A stretch of 64,000 bases of DNA from Polynucleobacter cosmopolitanus. Lineage in GTDB: Bacteria > Pseudomonadota > Gammaproteobacteria > Burkholderiales > Burkholderiaceae. This document shows, one piece after another, positions 37,434 to 46,884 of this stretch. A model generated the notes under the pieces. It was not told where the DNA came from, did not search any database, and saw only the letters and a program-made list of their open reading frames with translations. Position 1 is the first letter of the stretch; each line of letters opens with the position of its first letter. The stretch spans positions 124,001 through 188,000 of the forward strand of contig NZ_NJGG01000002.1 in NCBI RefSeq assembly GCF_002224225.1, written 5' to 3'. Both the position numbers and the translations under genes were made by a program.

Positions 37434-38642
37434 ATGAATCTAAATAATACTGCTTTGAGACAAATACCGCTCCCTTCTCGCTTACCCAAAGTTGGCACCA
37501 CCATTTTTACCGTGATGTCTGCCCTTGCCAATGAGCACAAAGCCATTAACTTAGGTCAAGGTTTTCCAGACTTTGATTGCGATCCAGCTTTACCAGAGGC
37601 TGTTTATAAAGCCATGCGTGATGGCCACAATCAATACCCGCCTATGACGGGTATTGCACCCTTGCGCGAGGCTGTCAGTCAAAAGATAAGTGCCTTGTAT
37701 GGTCATCACTACGATCCAGCCACAGAGATCACAATCACTGCTGGCGGTACTCAAGGAATTTTCACGGTGATTGCATGTGCGATCAATCCTGGCGATGAAG
37801 TGATTGTGATTGAGCCCGTCTACGACTCTTACATCCCTTCGATTGATACGGTTGGAGGCACCGCTGTGCCAGTTCAGTTGATAGTGAAGAGAAATGATGA
37901 TGGGGATATCAGTGGTTATGAAATCCCATGGGATGCCATGGCAAAAGCCATCACTTCCCGTACCAAAATGATCATGATCAATTCCCCACACAATCCAACG
38001 GGAATGGTGTGGCAGTCTGCTGATATTGATCGTCTGGCTGATTTAGTTCGAGACACGGATATCTTGATTTGTAGTGATGAGGTCTATGAGCACATGGTCT
38101 TTGATGGCAAAGACCATCAAAGCGTGGCCCGCCATCCTGAATTAGCACAACGCAGTTTTGTTATTTCTAGCTTTGGTAAAACGTATCACGTCACTGGCTG
38201 GAAAGTCGGCTATGTGGCTGCCCCCGCTCATTTGAGTGCTGAATTTAGAAAAGTTCATCAGTTCAATGTCTTCACCATCAACACTCCAGTGCAATATGGC
38301 TTGGCTGATTATTTAAAAAATCCTGACCCTTATTTGAATTTGGCAGGGTTCTATCAGCAGAAACGAAATTACATGCGCCAAGGTTTGGAGCAAACCAAGT
38401 TCAAGCTATTGCCTGCTCCTGGAACTTATTTTCAGTGCGTTGATTACACGCAACTAGGCATTCCACAAGCTAAGTTGAATAGCTCTGATTTTTGTCAGTG
38501 GCTAACAAAAGAAGTGGGAGTGGCAGCGATTCCGGTATCTGCTTTTTACAGTGACCCTGTTGAATCAGGCGTGATCAGATTCTGTTTCGCCAAAAAAGAA
38601 AGTACTTTGGCTGAAGCACTGAAGAGACTTCAAAGTATTTAA
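37434..38642 (+). CDS. PLP-dependent aminotransferase, YbdL/methionine aminotransferase type
   Basis: A 402-residue fold-type I aminotransferase. It has NLGQGFPDFDCDP near residue 40, AGGTQGIF for phosphate binding, NSPHNPTGMVW and the PLP lysine in SSFGKTYHVTGWKVGY (about residue 250). The sequence is closest by eye to YbdL/MtnE enzymes that transaminate methionine with keto acids; kynurenine aminotransferase is a related alternative. The gene stands alone on the plus strand. Confidence 0.85.
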   Translation: MNLNNTALRQIPLPSRLPKVGTTIFTVMSALANEHKAINLGQGFPDFDCDPALPEAVYKAMRDGHNQYPPMTGIAPLREAVSQKISALYGHHYDPATEITITAGGTQGIFTVIACAINPGDEVIVIEPVYDSYIPSIDTVGGTAVPVQLIVKRNDDGDISGYEIPWDAMAKAITSRTKMIMINSPHNPTGMVWQSADIDRLADLVRDTDILICSDEVYEHMVFDGKDHQSVARHPELAQRSFVISSFGKTYHVTGWKVGYVAAPAHLSAEFRKVHQFNVFTINTPVQYGLADYLKNPDPYLNLAGFYQQKRNYMRQGLEQTKFKLLPAPGTYFQCVDYTQLGIPQAKLNSSDFCQWLTKEVGVAAIPVSAFYSDPVESGVIRFCFAKKESTLAEALKRLQSI

Positions 38643-38708
38643 TGGTTGGTTGATTACTTGCTTGGCTGTTTGATGATTTGAACACCCAAGTTTGTTAGAA
38701 AAGGAAAA

Positions 38709-39434
38709 ATGATGACAAAGAAACAAGGCATGATTGATATTTACAGCTGGGCAACGCCCAACGGTCACAAGGTTCACATCATGATGGAGGAATGTGGCTA
38801 TCGCTTAGGTAAAGATTGGCTAGCTCATCCGATTGATATTGGTGCTGGCGATCAGTTCACCAAAGAGTTTTTAGCCATCAGCCCAAACAACAAGATTCCA
38901 GCCATGGTCGACCCTAATGGCCCAGATGGCAAACCAATCGCCTTGTTTGAATCCGGCGCAATCCTTTTGTACCTTGCAAGCAAAACTGGTCGCTTTCTAC
39001 CAAAAACAGATCGTGCCAAGTTTGAGGTGTTGCAGTGGTTAATGTTTCAAATGGGTGGCGTTGGTCCAATGCTGGGCCAAACTCATCACTTCAGAATCTA
39101 CGCACCAGAAAAAGTCGAATACGCCATCAACCGTTACACGAATGAAACTCGCAGACTATATGGCGTGATGGACAAAGAGCTTTCTAAGAAACATTTCATT
39201 GCTGGCAAAGACTACAGCATTGCAGACATCGCTATTTTTCCGTGGACACGCTCATGGAAAAATCAAGGCATCACTCTTGAGGAGTTTCCGAACGTTTTGC
39301 GTTGGCATGAAGAAATTGCAGAGCGCCCCGCCGTCAAACGAGGTGTTGAAGTTTTAACATCACTCAGAAAACCTCTGAATGACGATAAAGCCAAAGAGAT
39401 TTTGTACGGAAAGACGCAATATCAAAAAAGATAA
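38709..39434 (+). CDS. Glutathione S-transferase family protein (YfcG/YghU-like)
   Basis: A 241-residue GST: thioredoxin-fold N-terminal domain (IYSWATPNGHKVHIMMEE, NNKIPAMVDP, LFESGAILLYLA) and helical C-terminal domain with IADIAIFPWTRSW. The Asn of ATPNGHKV at the usual Ser/Tyr place matches the Nu-class YfcG/YghU, which act as disulfide-bond reductases with glutathione. The ATG at 38709 or the one three bases later could be used. Confidence 0.85.
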   Translation: MMTKKQGMIDIYSWATPNGHKVHIMMEECGYRLGKDWLAHPIDIGAGDQFTKEFLAISPNNKIPAMVDPNGPDGKPIALFESGAILLYLASKTGRFLPKTDRAKFEVLQWLMFQMGGVGPMLGQTHHFRIYAPEKVEYAINRYTNETRRLYGVMDKELSKKHFIAGKDYSIADIAIFPWTRSWKNQGITLEEFPNVLRWHEEIAERPAVKRGVEVLTSLRKPLNDDKAKEILYGKTQYQKR

Positions 39435-40079
39435 TCAGCGCTTTAGCTTTTGCACCATGGCCTGTAGGAACACCCACAGTGCTGGTAATCCTGGGATGAT
39501 GATCATCGCCAAAGCCACCATTGAGAAGTTGGCTTTGACCCATGGGTGTTCGCCAATCATGTAACCCAAGGTCGTCAAACTTCCAACCCAAAGAATGCCG
39601 CCACCCACGTTGTAAGTAGCGAATTTTGGATAAGACATCTGCGCTGCTCCCGCAATGAATGGGGCAAAGGTTCTGATGAACGGCATGAAGCGGCCAACGA
39701 CAATGGTAATAGGCCCATGCTTTTCATAAAAAGCATGGGTTTTATCAAAAGCGTCTTTATTGAACCAACGAGAGTTTTCCCAACCAAATACTTTTGGTCC
39801 AAACCAGCGACCAATTGAATAATTAACTGCATCACCAGCAATTGCAGCAATGATCAACAAAATCAATAAAAGAGGCAGGCTCATACCACCCACCGCCGCT
39901 ATGGCACCAGCCACAAACAACAAAGAGTCACCCGGCAAGAAAGGCATCACTACAACGCCTGTTTCAATGAAGATGATGGCAAACAACAAGACATACACCC
40001 AAGGACCCCATTGATCAACAATGGTGACCAAGTGTTTGTCTAAGTGCAAAAAGATATCTAATAAAAGTGAAAAATCCAT
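39435..40079 (-). CDS. DedA family membrane protein
   Basis: A 214-residue inner-membrane protein with the DedA/SNARE-associated motifs FIETGVVVMPFLPGDSLLF (about 37-55), the GDAVNYSIGRWFG segment and GRFMPFIRTFAPFIAG, whose arginines are essential in studied DedA proteins. The family scramblases lipid carriers such as undecaprenyl phosphate. Its start overlaps the purU stop by one base (TAATG). Confidence 0.92.
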   Translation of the reverse strand: MDFSLLLDIFLHLDKHLVTIVDQWGPWVYVLLFAIIFIETGVVVMPFLPGDSLLFVAGAIAAVGGMSLPLLLILLIIAAIAGDAVNYSIGRWFGPKVFGWENSRWFNKDAFDKTHAFYEKHGPITIVVGRFMPFIRTFAPFIAGAAQMSYPKFATYNVGGGILWVGSLTTLGYMIGEHPWVKANFSMVALAMIIIPGLPALWVFLQAMVQKLKR

Positions 40080-40960
40080 TACTGAAAGACCACGGTACTT
40101 TTTCCATTCAACAAGATACGGTGCTCAGCATGCCAACGAACGGCGCGTGATAAAGCCATACATTCCACATCTCTTCCTACGGCAGCTAATTGATCCGGAT
40201 TCATGGCATGATCAACGCGCTCAACACCCTGCTCAATGATTGGGCCTTCATCCAAATCAGTGGTCACGTAATGAGCCGTTGCCCCAATTAGCTTGACTCC
40301 GCGCTGATGAGCTTGCCAATAAGGCTTCGCACCTTTAAAGCTTGGTAAGAAAGAGTGGTGGATGTTGATGGCTTTACCAGATAACTTTTCACAGACCTTA
40401 GGAGATAAAATCTGCATGTACCTGGCTAACACCACCAAATCGATTTTCTCCTGATCAATCAATTTCAATAATTGTTCTTCTTGTTCATTTTTTCGCTCAT
40501 CATTCGCACTGCTGAGTGGCATGAAATGAAACGGTATTTTGTAACCTGCGGCTAGATTCTGAAAATCTTGATGGTTTGAGACGATGCCAGCAATCTCAAT
40601 CGGCAAATATCCACTGTGAGTTCTGAATAACAAATCATTCAAACAATGGCCCAATTTAGAAACCATGATCAATACTTTGGGTTTGCTGGCCGCATCAAAT
40701 AGCTCCCAATCCATTTGAAAGCTATCGCCAATTCCTTTGAATAACTCTTGTAGATTTTGTAGATTCAATTCTTGCGAGGTCTTGGCAAAATGCACACGCA
40801 TGAAAAAGCGACTGGTGAACGTATCACTGAATTGAGCGGAATCTAGAATATTGGCCGTTTGATTGAACAAAAACTGACTGACAGCATGGACGATGCCTGG
40901 TCGGTCTGGGCAGGAGATTTTGAGGATGAAACCTTGTGTAGACATACCGACATTATCCAT
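40079..40960 (-). CDS. purU: Formyltetrahydrofolate deformylase PurU
   Basis: PurU hydrolyses 10-formyl-THF to formate and THF. The 293-residue protein has an N-terminal ACT-like domain (ILKISCPDRPGIV) and a C-terminal formyltransferase domain with INIHHSFLPSFKGAKPY and GATAHYVTTDLDEGPIIEQ, the latter holding the catalytic residues. An ATG five codons further in (40945) is an equally possible start; neither has a strong ribosome-binding site. Confidence 0.93.
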   Translation of the reverse strand: MDNVGMSTQGFILKISCPDRPGIVHAVSQFLFNQTANILDSAQFSDTFTSRFFMRVHFAKTSQELNLQNLQELFKGIGDSFQMDWELFDAASKPKVLIMVSKLGHCLNDLLFRTHSGYLPIEIAGIVSNHQDFQNLAAGYKIPFHFMPLSSANDERKNEQEEQLLKLIDQEKIDLVVLARYMQILSPKVCEKLSGKAINIHHSFLPSFKGAKPYWQAHQRGVKLIGATAHYVTTDLDEGPIIEQGVERVDHAMNPDQLAAVGRDVECMALSRAVRWHAEHRILLNGKSTVVFQ

Positions 40961-41047
40961 AAAGCCTGAGAAATATTGAAAAATTTCTACTATTTTCCAG
41001 ATGAAGCTTAAACTTAGGCTTTTAGTACTTAATTACAAGGTCAAGCG

Positions 41048-41899
41048 ATGGGTATTCAGTCTGTGGGCATTATTGGCGCTGGCACGATGGGCAATGGCAT
41101 TGCTCAAGCCTGTGCAGTTTCTGGCTTAAATGTGGTCATGGTCGATATCAATGAGGCCGCCGTAGCAAAAGGCCTAACAACCATTGCCAGCAGCCTTGAT
41201 CGCTTGATCAAAAAAGAGAAGATGACTGAAGCTGAAAAAGCATCTGCCTTGGCTCGCATCAAAACAAGCACCAATTACCAAGATTTCACAGGTTCACAAA
41301 TGGTGATTGAAGCCGCGACTGAAAACTACGACCTCAAGATCAAGATTTTGAAACAATTGGATGGCATTGTTAGCAAAGACACCATCATTGCTTCAAATAC
41401 CTCATCGATTTCAATCACACAAATGGCGGCTGAAGTCAGCAATCCTCAGCGCTTTATCGGCATGCATTTTTTCAACCCTGTGCCGATGATGACCTTGGTT
41501 GAAATTATCCGCGGCCTACAAACGGATGACCAGACACACGGTTTGGTTGAAGAGATGTCAAAGGTGTTGGGCAAAGAACCAATCACCGTTAAAAATGCCC
41601 CTGGCTTTGTTGTGAACCGTATCTTGGTACCGATGATCAATGAAGCATTCTTTGTGTTGGCTGAAGGTTTGGCCACACCAGAAGACATTGATGCAGGCAT
41701 GAAGCTTGGTTGCAACCACCCTATTGGTCCATTGGCCTTGGCTGACATGATTGGCTTAGATACTTGCTTGGCCATCATGGAGGTTTACTTCAAGAACTTT
41801 AATGACTCTAAATATCGTCCTTGCCCATTGCTTCGCGAGATGGTGGCAGCTGGTTACCTTGGCAGAAAATCAGGCAAAGGCGTTTACAGCTATAACTGA
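41048..41899 (+). CDS. 3-Hydroxybutyryl-CoA dehydrogenase
   Basis: A 283-residue NAD(P)-dependent dehydrogenase. It has the Rossmann motif IGAGTMGNGIAQACA (9-23), the family segments NTSSISIT, GMHFFNPVPMM (catalytic His) and NAPGFVVNRILVPMINEA. It probably acts in polyhydroxybutyrate or fatty-acid breakdown; it is of the single-domain Hbd/PaaH type, not the multifunctional FadB. AAGGTC upstream is a weak ribosome site. Confidence 0.92.
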   Translation: MGIQSVGIIGAGTMGNGIAQACAVSGLNVVMVDINEAAVAKGLTTIASSLDRLIKKEKMTEAEKASALARIKTSTNYQDFTGSQMVIEAATENYDLKIKILKQLDGIVSKDTIIASNTSSISITQMAAEVSNPQRFIGMHFFNPVPMMTLVEIIRGLQTDDQTHGLVEEMSKVLGKEPITVKNAPGFVVNRILVPMINEAFFVLAEGLATPEDIDAGMKLGCNHPIGPLALADMIGLDTCLAIMEVYFKNFNDSKYRPCPLLREMVAAGYLGRKSGKGVYSYN

Positions 41900-41901
41900 T
41901 C

Positions 41902-42369
41902 ATGTTGACACCGATTGCTAAATTTCTTGGTTACGCAGGACTGATTCCCTTCATCCTGCTGTCTGGATTGGTTCAATTTACAGAGCCACCGCTGGATTTT
42001 TGGGCCGCTAACTCATTACTCCTTTATGGAGCAACAATCGCTTCATTTGTAGGAGCCTTGCATTGGGGTCCTTTATTGAGCCCTCTGTCAAATCAAGAAG
42101 GTTATGGCTTTTGGAGATCTAAAGGCGCTTGGATTTGGGGCGTCACCCCATCATTACTAGCCTGGGTCGCTCTTCACCTACCCTTTTCTTCTGGTTACTT
42201 TTTGATTGCTGCAACACTTCTTCTTGCATTGCTCGTTGATCGCAAACAGTTTCGACATTTGATTCATGACGAAACGTATTTGGCAGAATTCTTAAAAATG
42301 AGAACCGTCTTGACAGCAGTTGCAACTGCCAGCCTTGTTTTGGCTGGCATTGCTATCAGACAGTTTTGA
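41902..42369 (+). CDS. DUF3429 membrane protein
   Basis: A 155-residue integral membrane protein with about five hydrophobic spans and the conserved YGATIASFVGALHWGPLL segment (about 43-60) of DUF3429. Function is unknown. It starts 2 bases after the upstream dehydrogenase stop and is likely cotranscribed. Confidence 0.75.
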   Translation: MLTPIAKFLGYAGLIPFILLSGLVQFTEPPLDFWAANSLLLYGATIASFVGALHWGPLLSPLSNQEGYGFWRSKGAWIWGVTPSLLAWVALHLPFSSGYFLIAATLLLALLVDRKQFRHLIHDETYLAEFLKMRTVLTAVATASLVLAGIAIRQF

Positions 42370-42385
42370 TTTGAATTAAATCTTT

Positions 42386-42928
42386 TTAGTGAGATTTGGC
42401 CTTAGCCAAAAGTGTTTCCGTGTAGGCAATCGCCAAAGCTGAAATCACAAACGTCAAGTGGATTAAGGTTTGCCACAACAGAGTTTTATCATCCAAGTGT
42501 TCTGCATTGATGAAAGTCTTCAATAAGTGAATTGAAGAAATGCCGATGATGGCTGTTGCTAACTTGACCTTCAAAACACCTGCATTCACATGCGACAACC
42601 ATTCAGGTTGATCAGGATGATTCTTGAGTTCTAGGCGAGATACAAATGTCTCCCAACCACCCACGATGACCATCACCAAGAGATTTGAAATCATCACCAC
42701 GTCAATCAAACCTAAAACAATCAACATGATTTCTGTTTCAGTCGTGCCACCCTTGGTCATCATCATGCCAATGAGATGAACCAATTCGCGCCAGAACTGA
42801 ATCACATAAACAATTTGAGCAACAATCAGCCCCATGTACAAGGGAGCTTGCAGCCAGCGGCTCATAAAAATCCAGCGTGGCAAAGGGCGTAATTTATCTT
42901 TTAATTGAGTTGATGTATCTTGGTTCAT
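42386..42928 (-). CDS. UPF0114 (YqhA) family membrane protein
   Basis: A 180-residue membrane protein with four spans. [18 protein letters not shown] (about 18-35), [25 protein letters not shown] (split over residues about 75-100) and the later [18 protein letters not shown] match the UPF0114/TIGR00645 family. Its function is not established. It is divergent from rarA with an 82-base gap. Confidence 0.83.
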   Translation of the reverse strand: MNQDTSTQLKDKLRPLPRWIFMSRWLQAPLYMGLIVAQIVYVIQFWRELVHLIGMMMTKGGTTETEIMLIVLGLIDVVMISNLLVMVIVGGWETFVSRLELKNHPDQPEWLSHVNAGVLKVKLATAIIGISSIHLLKTFINAEHLDDKTLLWQTLIHLTFVISALAIAYTETLLAKAKSH

Positions 42929-43010
42929 GAGTTACTTTTTAATAATGATGAATTAGTTTTAAAAAACGATTTGGCATTCAGACAACATGCGACAATTTGC
43001 GTATTAAACC

Positions 43011-44321
43011 ATGTCTTTATTACCAAACAACGAAAATTTTACCCCCCTAGCGGAAATACTTCGCCCTCAACAAAAAGAGGACCTGGTTGGGCAAACTCAC
43101 CTTTTCGGACCAGGCAAACCACTTGACCTAGCATTCCGCTCCGGAAAACCCCACTCGATGCTTTTATGGGGTCCGCCAGGCGTTGGTAAAACCACCATTG
43201 CGCGCCTAACTGCCAATACTTTTGACTGCGAATTCATTGCCATTTCAGCAGTTTTGGCTGGGGTAAAAGAAATAAGACAAGCCATTGAGCAGGCAGAAAA
43301 CAATCTACAACAGTTCAATAAAAAAACGATTTTATTTGTTGATGAAATTCATCGATTCAATAAGTCTCAGCAAGACGCTCTACTCCCCTTTGTTGAATCG
43401 GGCTTAGTGACCTTTATTGGGGCCACCACTGAAAACCCCTCTTTTGAAGTCAATTCAGCATTACTTTCAAGAGCACAGGTCTATGTTCTTAAGTCTTTGA
43501 CTCATGAAGAACTTTTACAGTTACTGAATCGGGCCTTGGCAGCTTTACCAAGCTCACTTGAGTTTAATGAAGAAGCCAAAGCAGTTTTACTTCACCTGGC
43601 CGATGGCGATGCCAGACGTTTCCTTAATTTGATTGAGCAAACCTTCAACGCTGCAAAAATCAGTCAAATCACCAATATCACTGCGGAATTCCTAGAGCAG
43701 TCTTTAGGACACTTATCGAAACGATTTGATAAATCTGGCGATCATTTTTATGACCAGATTTCAGCCTTGCATAAATCTGTCAGGGGATCTAATTCAGACG
43801 GTGCTTTGTATTGGTTCTGCCGCATGATTGATGGTGGAGTTGACGTTAAGTATTTGTCACGTCGAATTGTTCGCATGGCTTGGGAAGATATTGGATTGGC
43901 AGATCCGCGCGCCATGCAACTAGCCAATGATGCTGCATTGACTTATGAGCGCTTGGGTAGCCCTGAGGGCGAACTAGCTCTTGCTGAAGCCCTGATTTAC
44001 TTGTGCGCAGCCCCCAAAAGCAACTCGGCCTATAAAGCATTCAATCAAGCCAGAGACTTTGTGGCAAAAGACACCAGTCGTGACGTGCCAATGCATTTGC
44101 GCAATGCCCCAACCAAGCTGATGGATGAATTGGGACATGGCAAGGCTTATCGTTATGCGCACGATGAAGCTCACGCCTATGCAGCCGGAGAAAACTATCT
44201 TCCTGACGGCGTTAAAGAGGCTAATTGGTATCAACCAACTGATCGGGGTTTGGAAGCCAAAATCAAAGAGAAGCTGGCTTTCTTAAAATCTTTGGATGAG
44301 GCGGTTAAGAATAAAAAGTAA
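43011..44321 (+). CDS. rarA: Replication-associated recombination protein RarA (MgsA)
   Basis: RarA is an AAA+ ATPase related to clamp loaders that acts at stalled forks. The 436-residue protein has Walker [13 protein letters not shown] (about 48-59), Walker [17 protein letters not shown], sensor segments [15 protein letters not shown], and the C-terminal tetramerisation region with [21 protein letters not shown]. No paired lolA or serS, common neighbours elsewhere, is present. A hairpin terminator follows. Confidence 0.95.
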   Translation: MSLLPNNENFTPLAEILRPQQKEDLVGQTHLFGPGKPLDLAFRSGKPHSMLLWGPPGVGKTTIARLTANTFDCEFIAISAVLAGVKEIRQAIEQAENNLQQFNKKTILFVDEIHRFNKSQQDALLPFVESGLVTFIGATTENPSFEVNSALLSRAQVYVLKSLTHEELLQLLNRALAALPSSLEFNEEAKAVLLHLADGDARRFLNLIEQTFNAAKISQITNITAEFLEQSLGHLSKRFDKSGDHFYDQISALHKSVRGSNSDGALYWFCRMIDGGVDVKYLSRRIVRMAWEDIGLADPRAMQLANDAALTYERLGSPEGELALAEALIYLCAAPKSNSAYKAFNQARDFVAKDTSRDVPMHLRNAPTKLMDELGHGKAYRYAHDEAHAYAAGENYLPDGVKEANWYQPTDRGLEAKIKEKLAFLKSLDEAVKNKK

Positions 44322-44360
44322 ATTAAGAATTAAATAAAAATTGAATAAATGAGTCAAATA

Positions 44361-44386
44361 AAAAAGTCTGCTGAAGCAGACTTTTT
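44361..44386. terminator. Bidirectional terminator between rarA and fccB
   Basis: An 11-bp perfect stem (AAAAAGTCTGC at 44361-44371, loop TGAA, complement to 44386) is flanked by A-tract on the left and T-tract on the right, so it works for both convergent genes. Confidence 0.88.
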
Positions 44387-44417
44387 TATTTGGTGCAACT
44401 GAAAGTAATTCAGTGGC

Positions 44418-45695
44418 TTAAACCAACATGTCAGCCCAAATGTTTCTGGCCCATGCATTCGCATACTCACCCTCAAGAGGATTAGCAGCAGCAGACACAC
44501 CACCAGAACCTGGTACTGTGACCATGGTTTTCTTAGCAGCATCATAAGTATGAACGCTGGCAACGTGAACCACCTCTTCAGCAGATACGAAGCTATAGCA
44601 AGTGTTGTTATAAACCGGCAATTGGTTTATTTCCGCACCACTCAAGATAGCAACTACGGCTGCAGCACATGTCTTGCCGTGTTGATTGGCCATGTGACCA
44701 GATTTTGGCATACCTGGAGCGATTTGAATTGAGTCGCCCAATACGTGAACGTTTGGTGCAACCTTAGATTCAAAGGTCAAGAAATCAACTTCGCACCAAC
44801 GTGCGTTCATGTTAGCCAAACCTGTTTTCACAGCTATTGAACCAGCACGCATTGGAGGCAACACATTCAGTACATCAGCCTTGATGTCATCATTGAATTC
44901 AAACTTCAAAGTCTTACCTTTGACATCCACATCAGTTAGATTGTGTTTACCGCGATACTCAACCATGCCAGCATAACGGCGTGACCAAGCCAACTTAAAC
45001 AATCCTGGCTTAGATGTCACATCATCATTCGCATCCAAAATAAGTACTTTGCTCTTTGGCTTGTTCTTTTGGAAATAATCAGCCACTTGGCAAGCACGCT
45101 CGTATGGTCCTGGAGGGCAACGGTACGGAGCCAAAGGAATTGAAATGGCAAATACACCACCGTTCTTCATGCTTTCCAATTGCTTTCTTAGGCCCACAGT
45201 TTGCTCGCCAGCTTTCCATGCGTGCAGAACTTCGTTCTGAGCATTTGGCTTGAGCATGCCTGGTAATTTGTCGTAAGTTAAATCAATACCTGGGGAAACG
45301 ATCAAGCGATCGTAGAACAATGTTGAGCCGCCAGCAAGTTTCACTTGCTTCTTGGCAACGTCTACTGACACCACGTAGTCTTTCACCAATTTCACGCCGT
45401 GGTTCTTGCTCAAACCTGCGTATGAAACTGTGATGTCTTCCATCTTCTTACTACCACCAATCACTAGATTGGACATTGGGCAAGAAATGAAATTCTGATT
45501 TGGTTCGATCAGTGTGACATCTGCTGTGTAATTTGAAAACTTGCGCACGTATTTGGCAGCTGTTGCACCACCATAACCGCCACCAATTACCAATACTTTG
45601 GCATTTTTGGCATCAATTTGTGTTGAAGCACAACCAACCAAAGTTGTCGCCGCAGCACCCGCACCCACTAATTGTATAAATTCGCGTCTTTGCAT
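44418..45695 (-). CDS. fccB: Flavocytochrome c sulfide dehydrogenase flavoprotein subunit
   Basis: FccB (SoxF) oxidises sulfide in the periplasm and passes electrons to the cytochrome subunit. I choose the ATG at 45695 with GGGAG 6 bases before. The ~425-residue protein has a Tat-like signal (QRREFIQLVGAGAAATTLVGC), the FAD-binding VLVIGGGYGGATAAKYV and cysteines at FISCPMSN, YRCPPGPYERAC and NTCYSF, the redox-active set of the family. A lipobox-like LVGC overlaps the signal end. It lies 13 bases after the cytochrome gene. Confidence 0.9.
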   Translation of the reverse strand: MQRREFIQLVGAGAAATTLVGCASTQIDAKNAKVLVIGGGYGGATAAKYVRKFSNYTADVTLIEPNQNFISCPMSNLVIGGSKKMEDITVSYAGLSKNHGVKLVKDYVVSVDVAKKQVKLAGGSTLFYDRLIVSPGIDLTYDKLPGMLKPNAQNEVLHAWKAGEQTVGLRKQLESMKNGGVFAISIPLAPYRCPPGPYERACQVADYFQKNKPKSKVLILDANDDVTSKPGLFKLAWSRRYAGMVEYRGKHNLTDVDVKGKTLKFEFNDDIKADVLNVLPPMRAGSIAVKTGLANMNARWCEVDFLTFESKVAPNVHVLGDSIQIAPGMPKSGHMANQHGKTCAAAVVAILSGAEINQLPVYNNTCYSFVSAEEVVHVASVHTYDAAKKTMVTVPGSGGVSAAANPLEGEYANAWARNIWADMLV

Positions 45696-45708
45696 GATCA
45701 ACTCCCGA

Positions 45709-46056
45709 TTATTTTGTTTTAGCTACTGGTTTTTCAGCAGGCAAAGAGGCAAAGTAAGCAGAAATTTGTTCAATCTGCTCATCCGTATAACCTTTACTCA
45801 ACTGATGCATGATGGTGGCTACGCGCTTACCAGTTTTATATTCATTCATCTTTTTGATCATTTCGGCTTTATTTTGTCCCGCTAGGCTGGCCATGCCACC
45901 TTCGGAATAACCATCGGTACCGTGACAGGCTGCACATGAAGCAGCCCATTGTTTGATTTGTAGGCTTTGGGCATTTGCCAAAGAAGTTGCGCCTAATAGA
46001 CTCACGAATAAGCCCGCCATCAATATTGATGGTTTACGAATGAATGATTGCATCAT
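45709..46056 (-). CDS. fccA: Monoheme cytochrome c subunit of sulfide dehydrogenase (FccA/SoxE-like)
   Basis: A 115-residue periplasmic class I cytochrome: signal peptide to about ANAQ (residue 30), heme motif CAACH (41-45) and a Met in a SLAGQ/ATIMHQL context as axial ligand. FccA is diheme in purple bacteria; this one is monoheme, as in several chemotrophs. GGGGGG precedes two adjacent ATGs, so the start could be 46053 instead. Confidence 0.85.
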   Translation of the reverse strand: MMQSFIRKPSILMAGLFVSLLGATSLANAQSLQIKQWAASCAACHGTDGYSEGGMASLAGQNKAEMIKKMNEYKTGKRVATIMHQLSKGYTDEQIEQISAYFASLPAEKPVAKTK

Positions 46057-46277
46057 TTCCCCCCTTTAGTATCAGCTTGATTTTAATTGGATAAAACCTT
46101 TTTATATCTTGGGGTTTCACCTTACAGTTAATTGATTTAACTAACTAAAAGATTATTCAACAGAGTGGCATTTAAAACAACTTCATTCTTCTTATATGGG
46201 TATGCCCAAAGTGCATGATGAAAGTCCTGGTGATGATTTTTATCCTGAATTTTCTTATTTTGAGAGCTGTTGACTAC
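46057..46277. other. Non-coding gap between fccA and the TlpA-like gene
   Basis: 221 AT-rich bases containing the start region of the fcc transcript. I see no convincing promoter or operator. A 25-codon ATG frame on the plus strand (46196-46273) lacks a ribosome-binding site. Confidence 0.4.
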
Positions 46278-46808
46278 TTATCTGGTGGGCTTTTCTGATT
46301 TTGCGGCATATCTGGCCAAGTCAAAGAAATCCAGATCAACCATCAAACCGAAATCTTTCTGAATCACCCGCCCCTGGGGGTTGATCACATAAAGTTCAGG
46401 AACACCTCTTCTCTTACCAATGGCCTTTGATAGCTCTGGGGTCATCATCACTACAGGAAAGCTGTATTGATTCTTTCCCATGTAGTCTTTGACTGACTCA
46501 GCCCGTCGATCAATTGAAATTGTGACAATGTTCAACTGCTCAGCAGGCACTTTTTGCCTTAGCTGTTGCATGTATTTATTTTGAGTTCGGCAATAAGAAC
46601 ACCAAGTGGCCCAAACTTGAACAATGGTGTTTCTTTTTGCCCAATCTTCAGATATGAATGTTTCCCCCTGAATCGACTGAATTTGTCCCAAGGGCAAATG
46701 ATCTCCAACTTCAATCGCATTTGCTTGCGATGAAAGAAAAGTAAAGAGCATGCCTAAAAGCATGATCAGCTTCACCTTGTTAGAAGAGGATTTAAGAAGT
46801 CCTTGCAT
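46278..46808 (-). CDS. TlpA/ResA-like periplasmic thioredoxin
   Basis: A thiol-disulfide protein with signal region VKLIMLLGMLFTFLSSQANA and a thioredoxin fold with the active-site WATWCSYCR and the cis-proline loop RRGVPELYVIN. The open frame reaches 46844, but that start lies inside the terminator of the gene upstream, so I choose the ATG at 46808 (176 residues); an ATG at 46763 with AAGGTGAAG before it is also possible. Proximity to fccAB suggests a role in cytochrome maturation or sulfur-enzyme thiol reduction, as SoxW/TlpA proteins do; this is inference. Confidence 0.78.
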   Translation of the reverse strand: MQGLLKSSSNKVKLIMLLGMLFTFLSSQANAIEVGDHLPLGQIQSIQGETFISEDWAKRNTIVQVWATWCSYCRTQNKYMQQLRQKVPAEQLNIVTISIDRRAESVKDYMGKNQYSFPVVMMTPELSKAIGKRRGVPELYVINPQGRVIQKDFGLMVDLDFFDLARYAAKSEKPTR

Positions 46809-46837
46809 AGAATCAAGAATAAACGATATAAAGAAAA

Positions 46838-46859
46838 AGGCCATTCAAGTGAATGGCCT
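46838..46859 (-). terminator. Intrinsic terminator of the acyl-CoA dehydrogenase gene
   Basis: A 9-bp perfect stem (AGGCCATTC at 46838-46846, loop AAGT, complement 46851-46859) followed on the minus strand by TTTTCTTTAT. It lies 25 bases past the gcdH stop and excludes the longest start of the next gene. Confidence 0.88.
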
Positions 46860-46884
46860 GTGTTGCACATTACTTTTAATGTTT

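Noticed and set aside
37590..37991. Minus-strand frame of 133 codons opposite the aminotransferase
   Set aside because: It lacks a start signal and conserved features, and the sense gene is certain.
46196..46273. 25-codon plus-strand frame between fccA and the TlpA-like gene
   Set aside because: It starts with ATG but has no ribosome-binding site, no recognisable domain and lies in the promoter gap; length is within chance.
46809..46844. Longer N-terminus for the TlpA-like protein
   Set aside because: The first ATG lies inside the terminator of the upstream gene.
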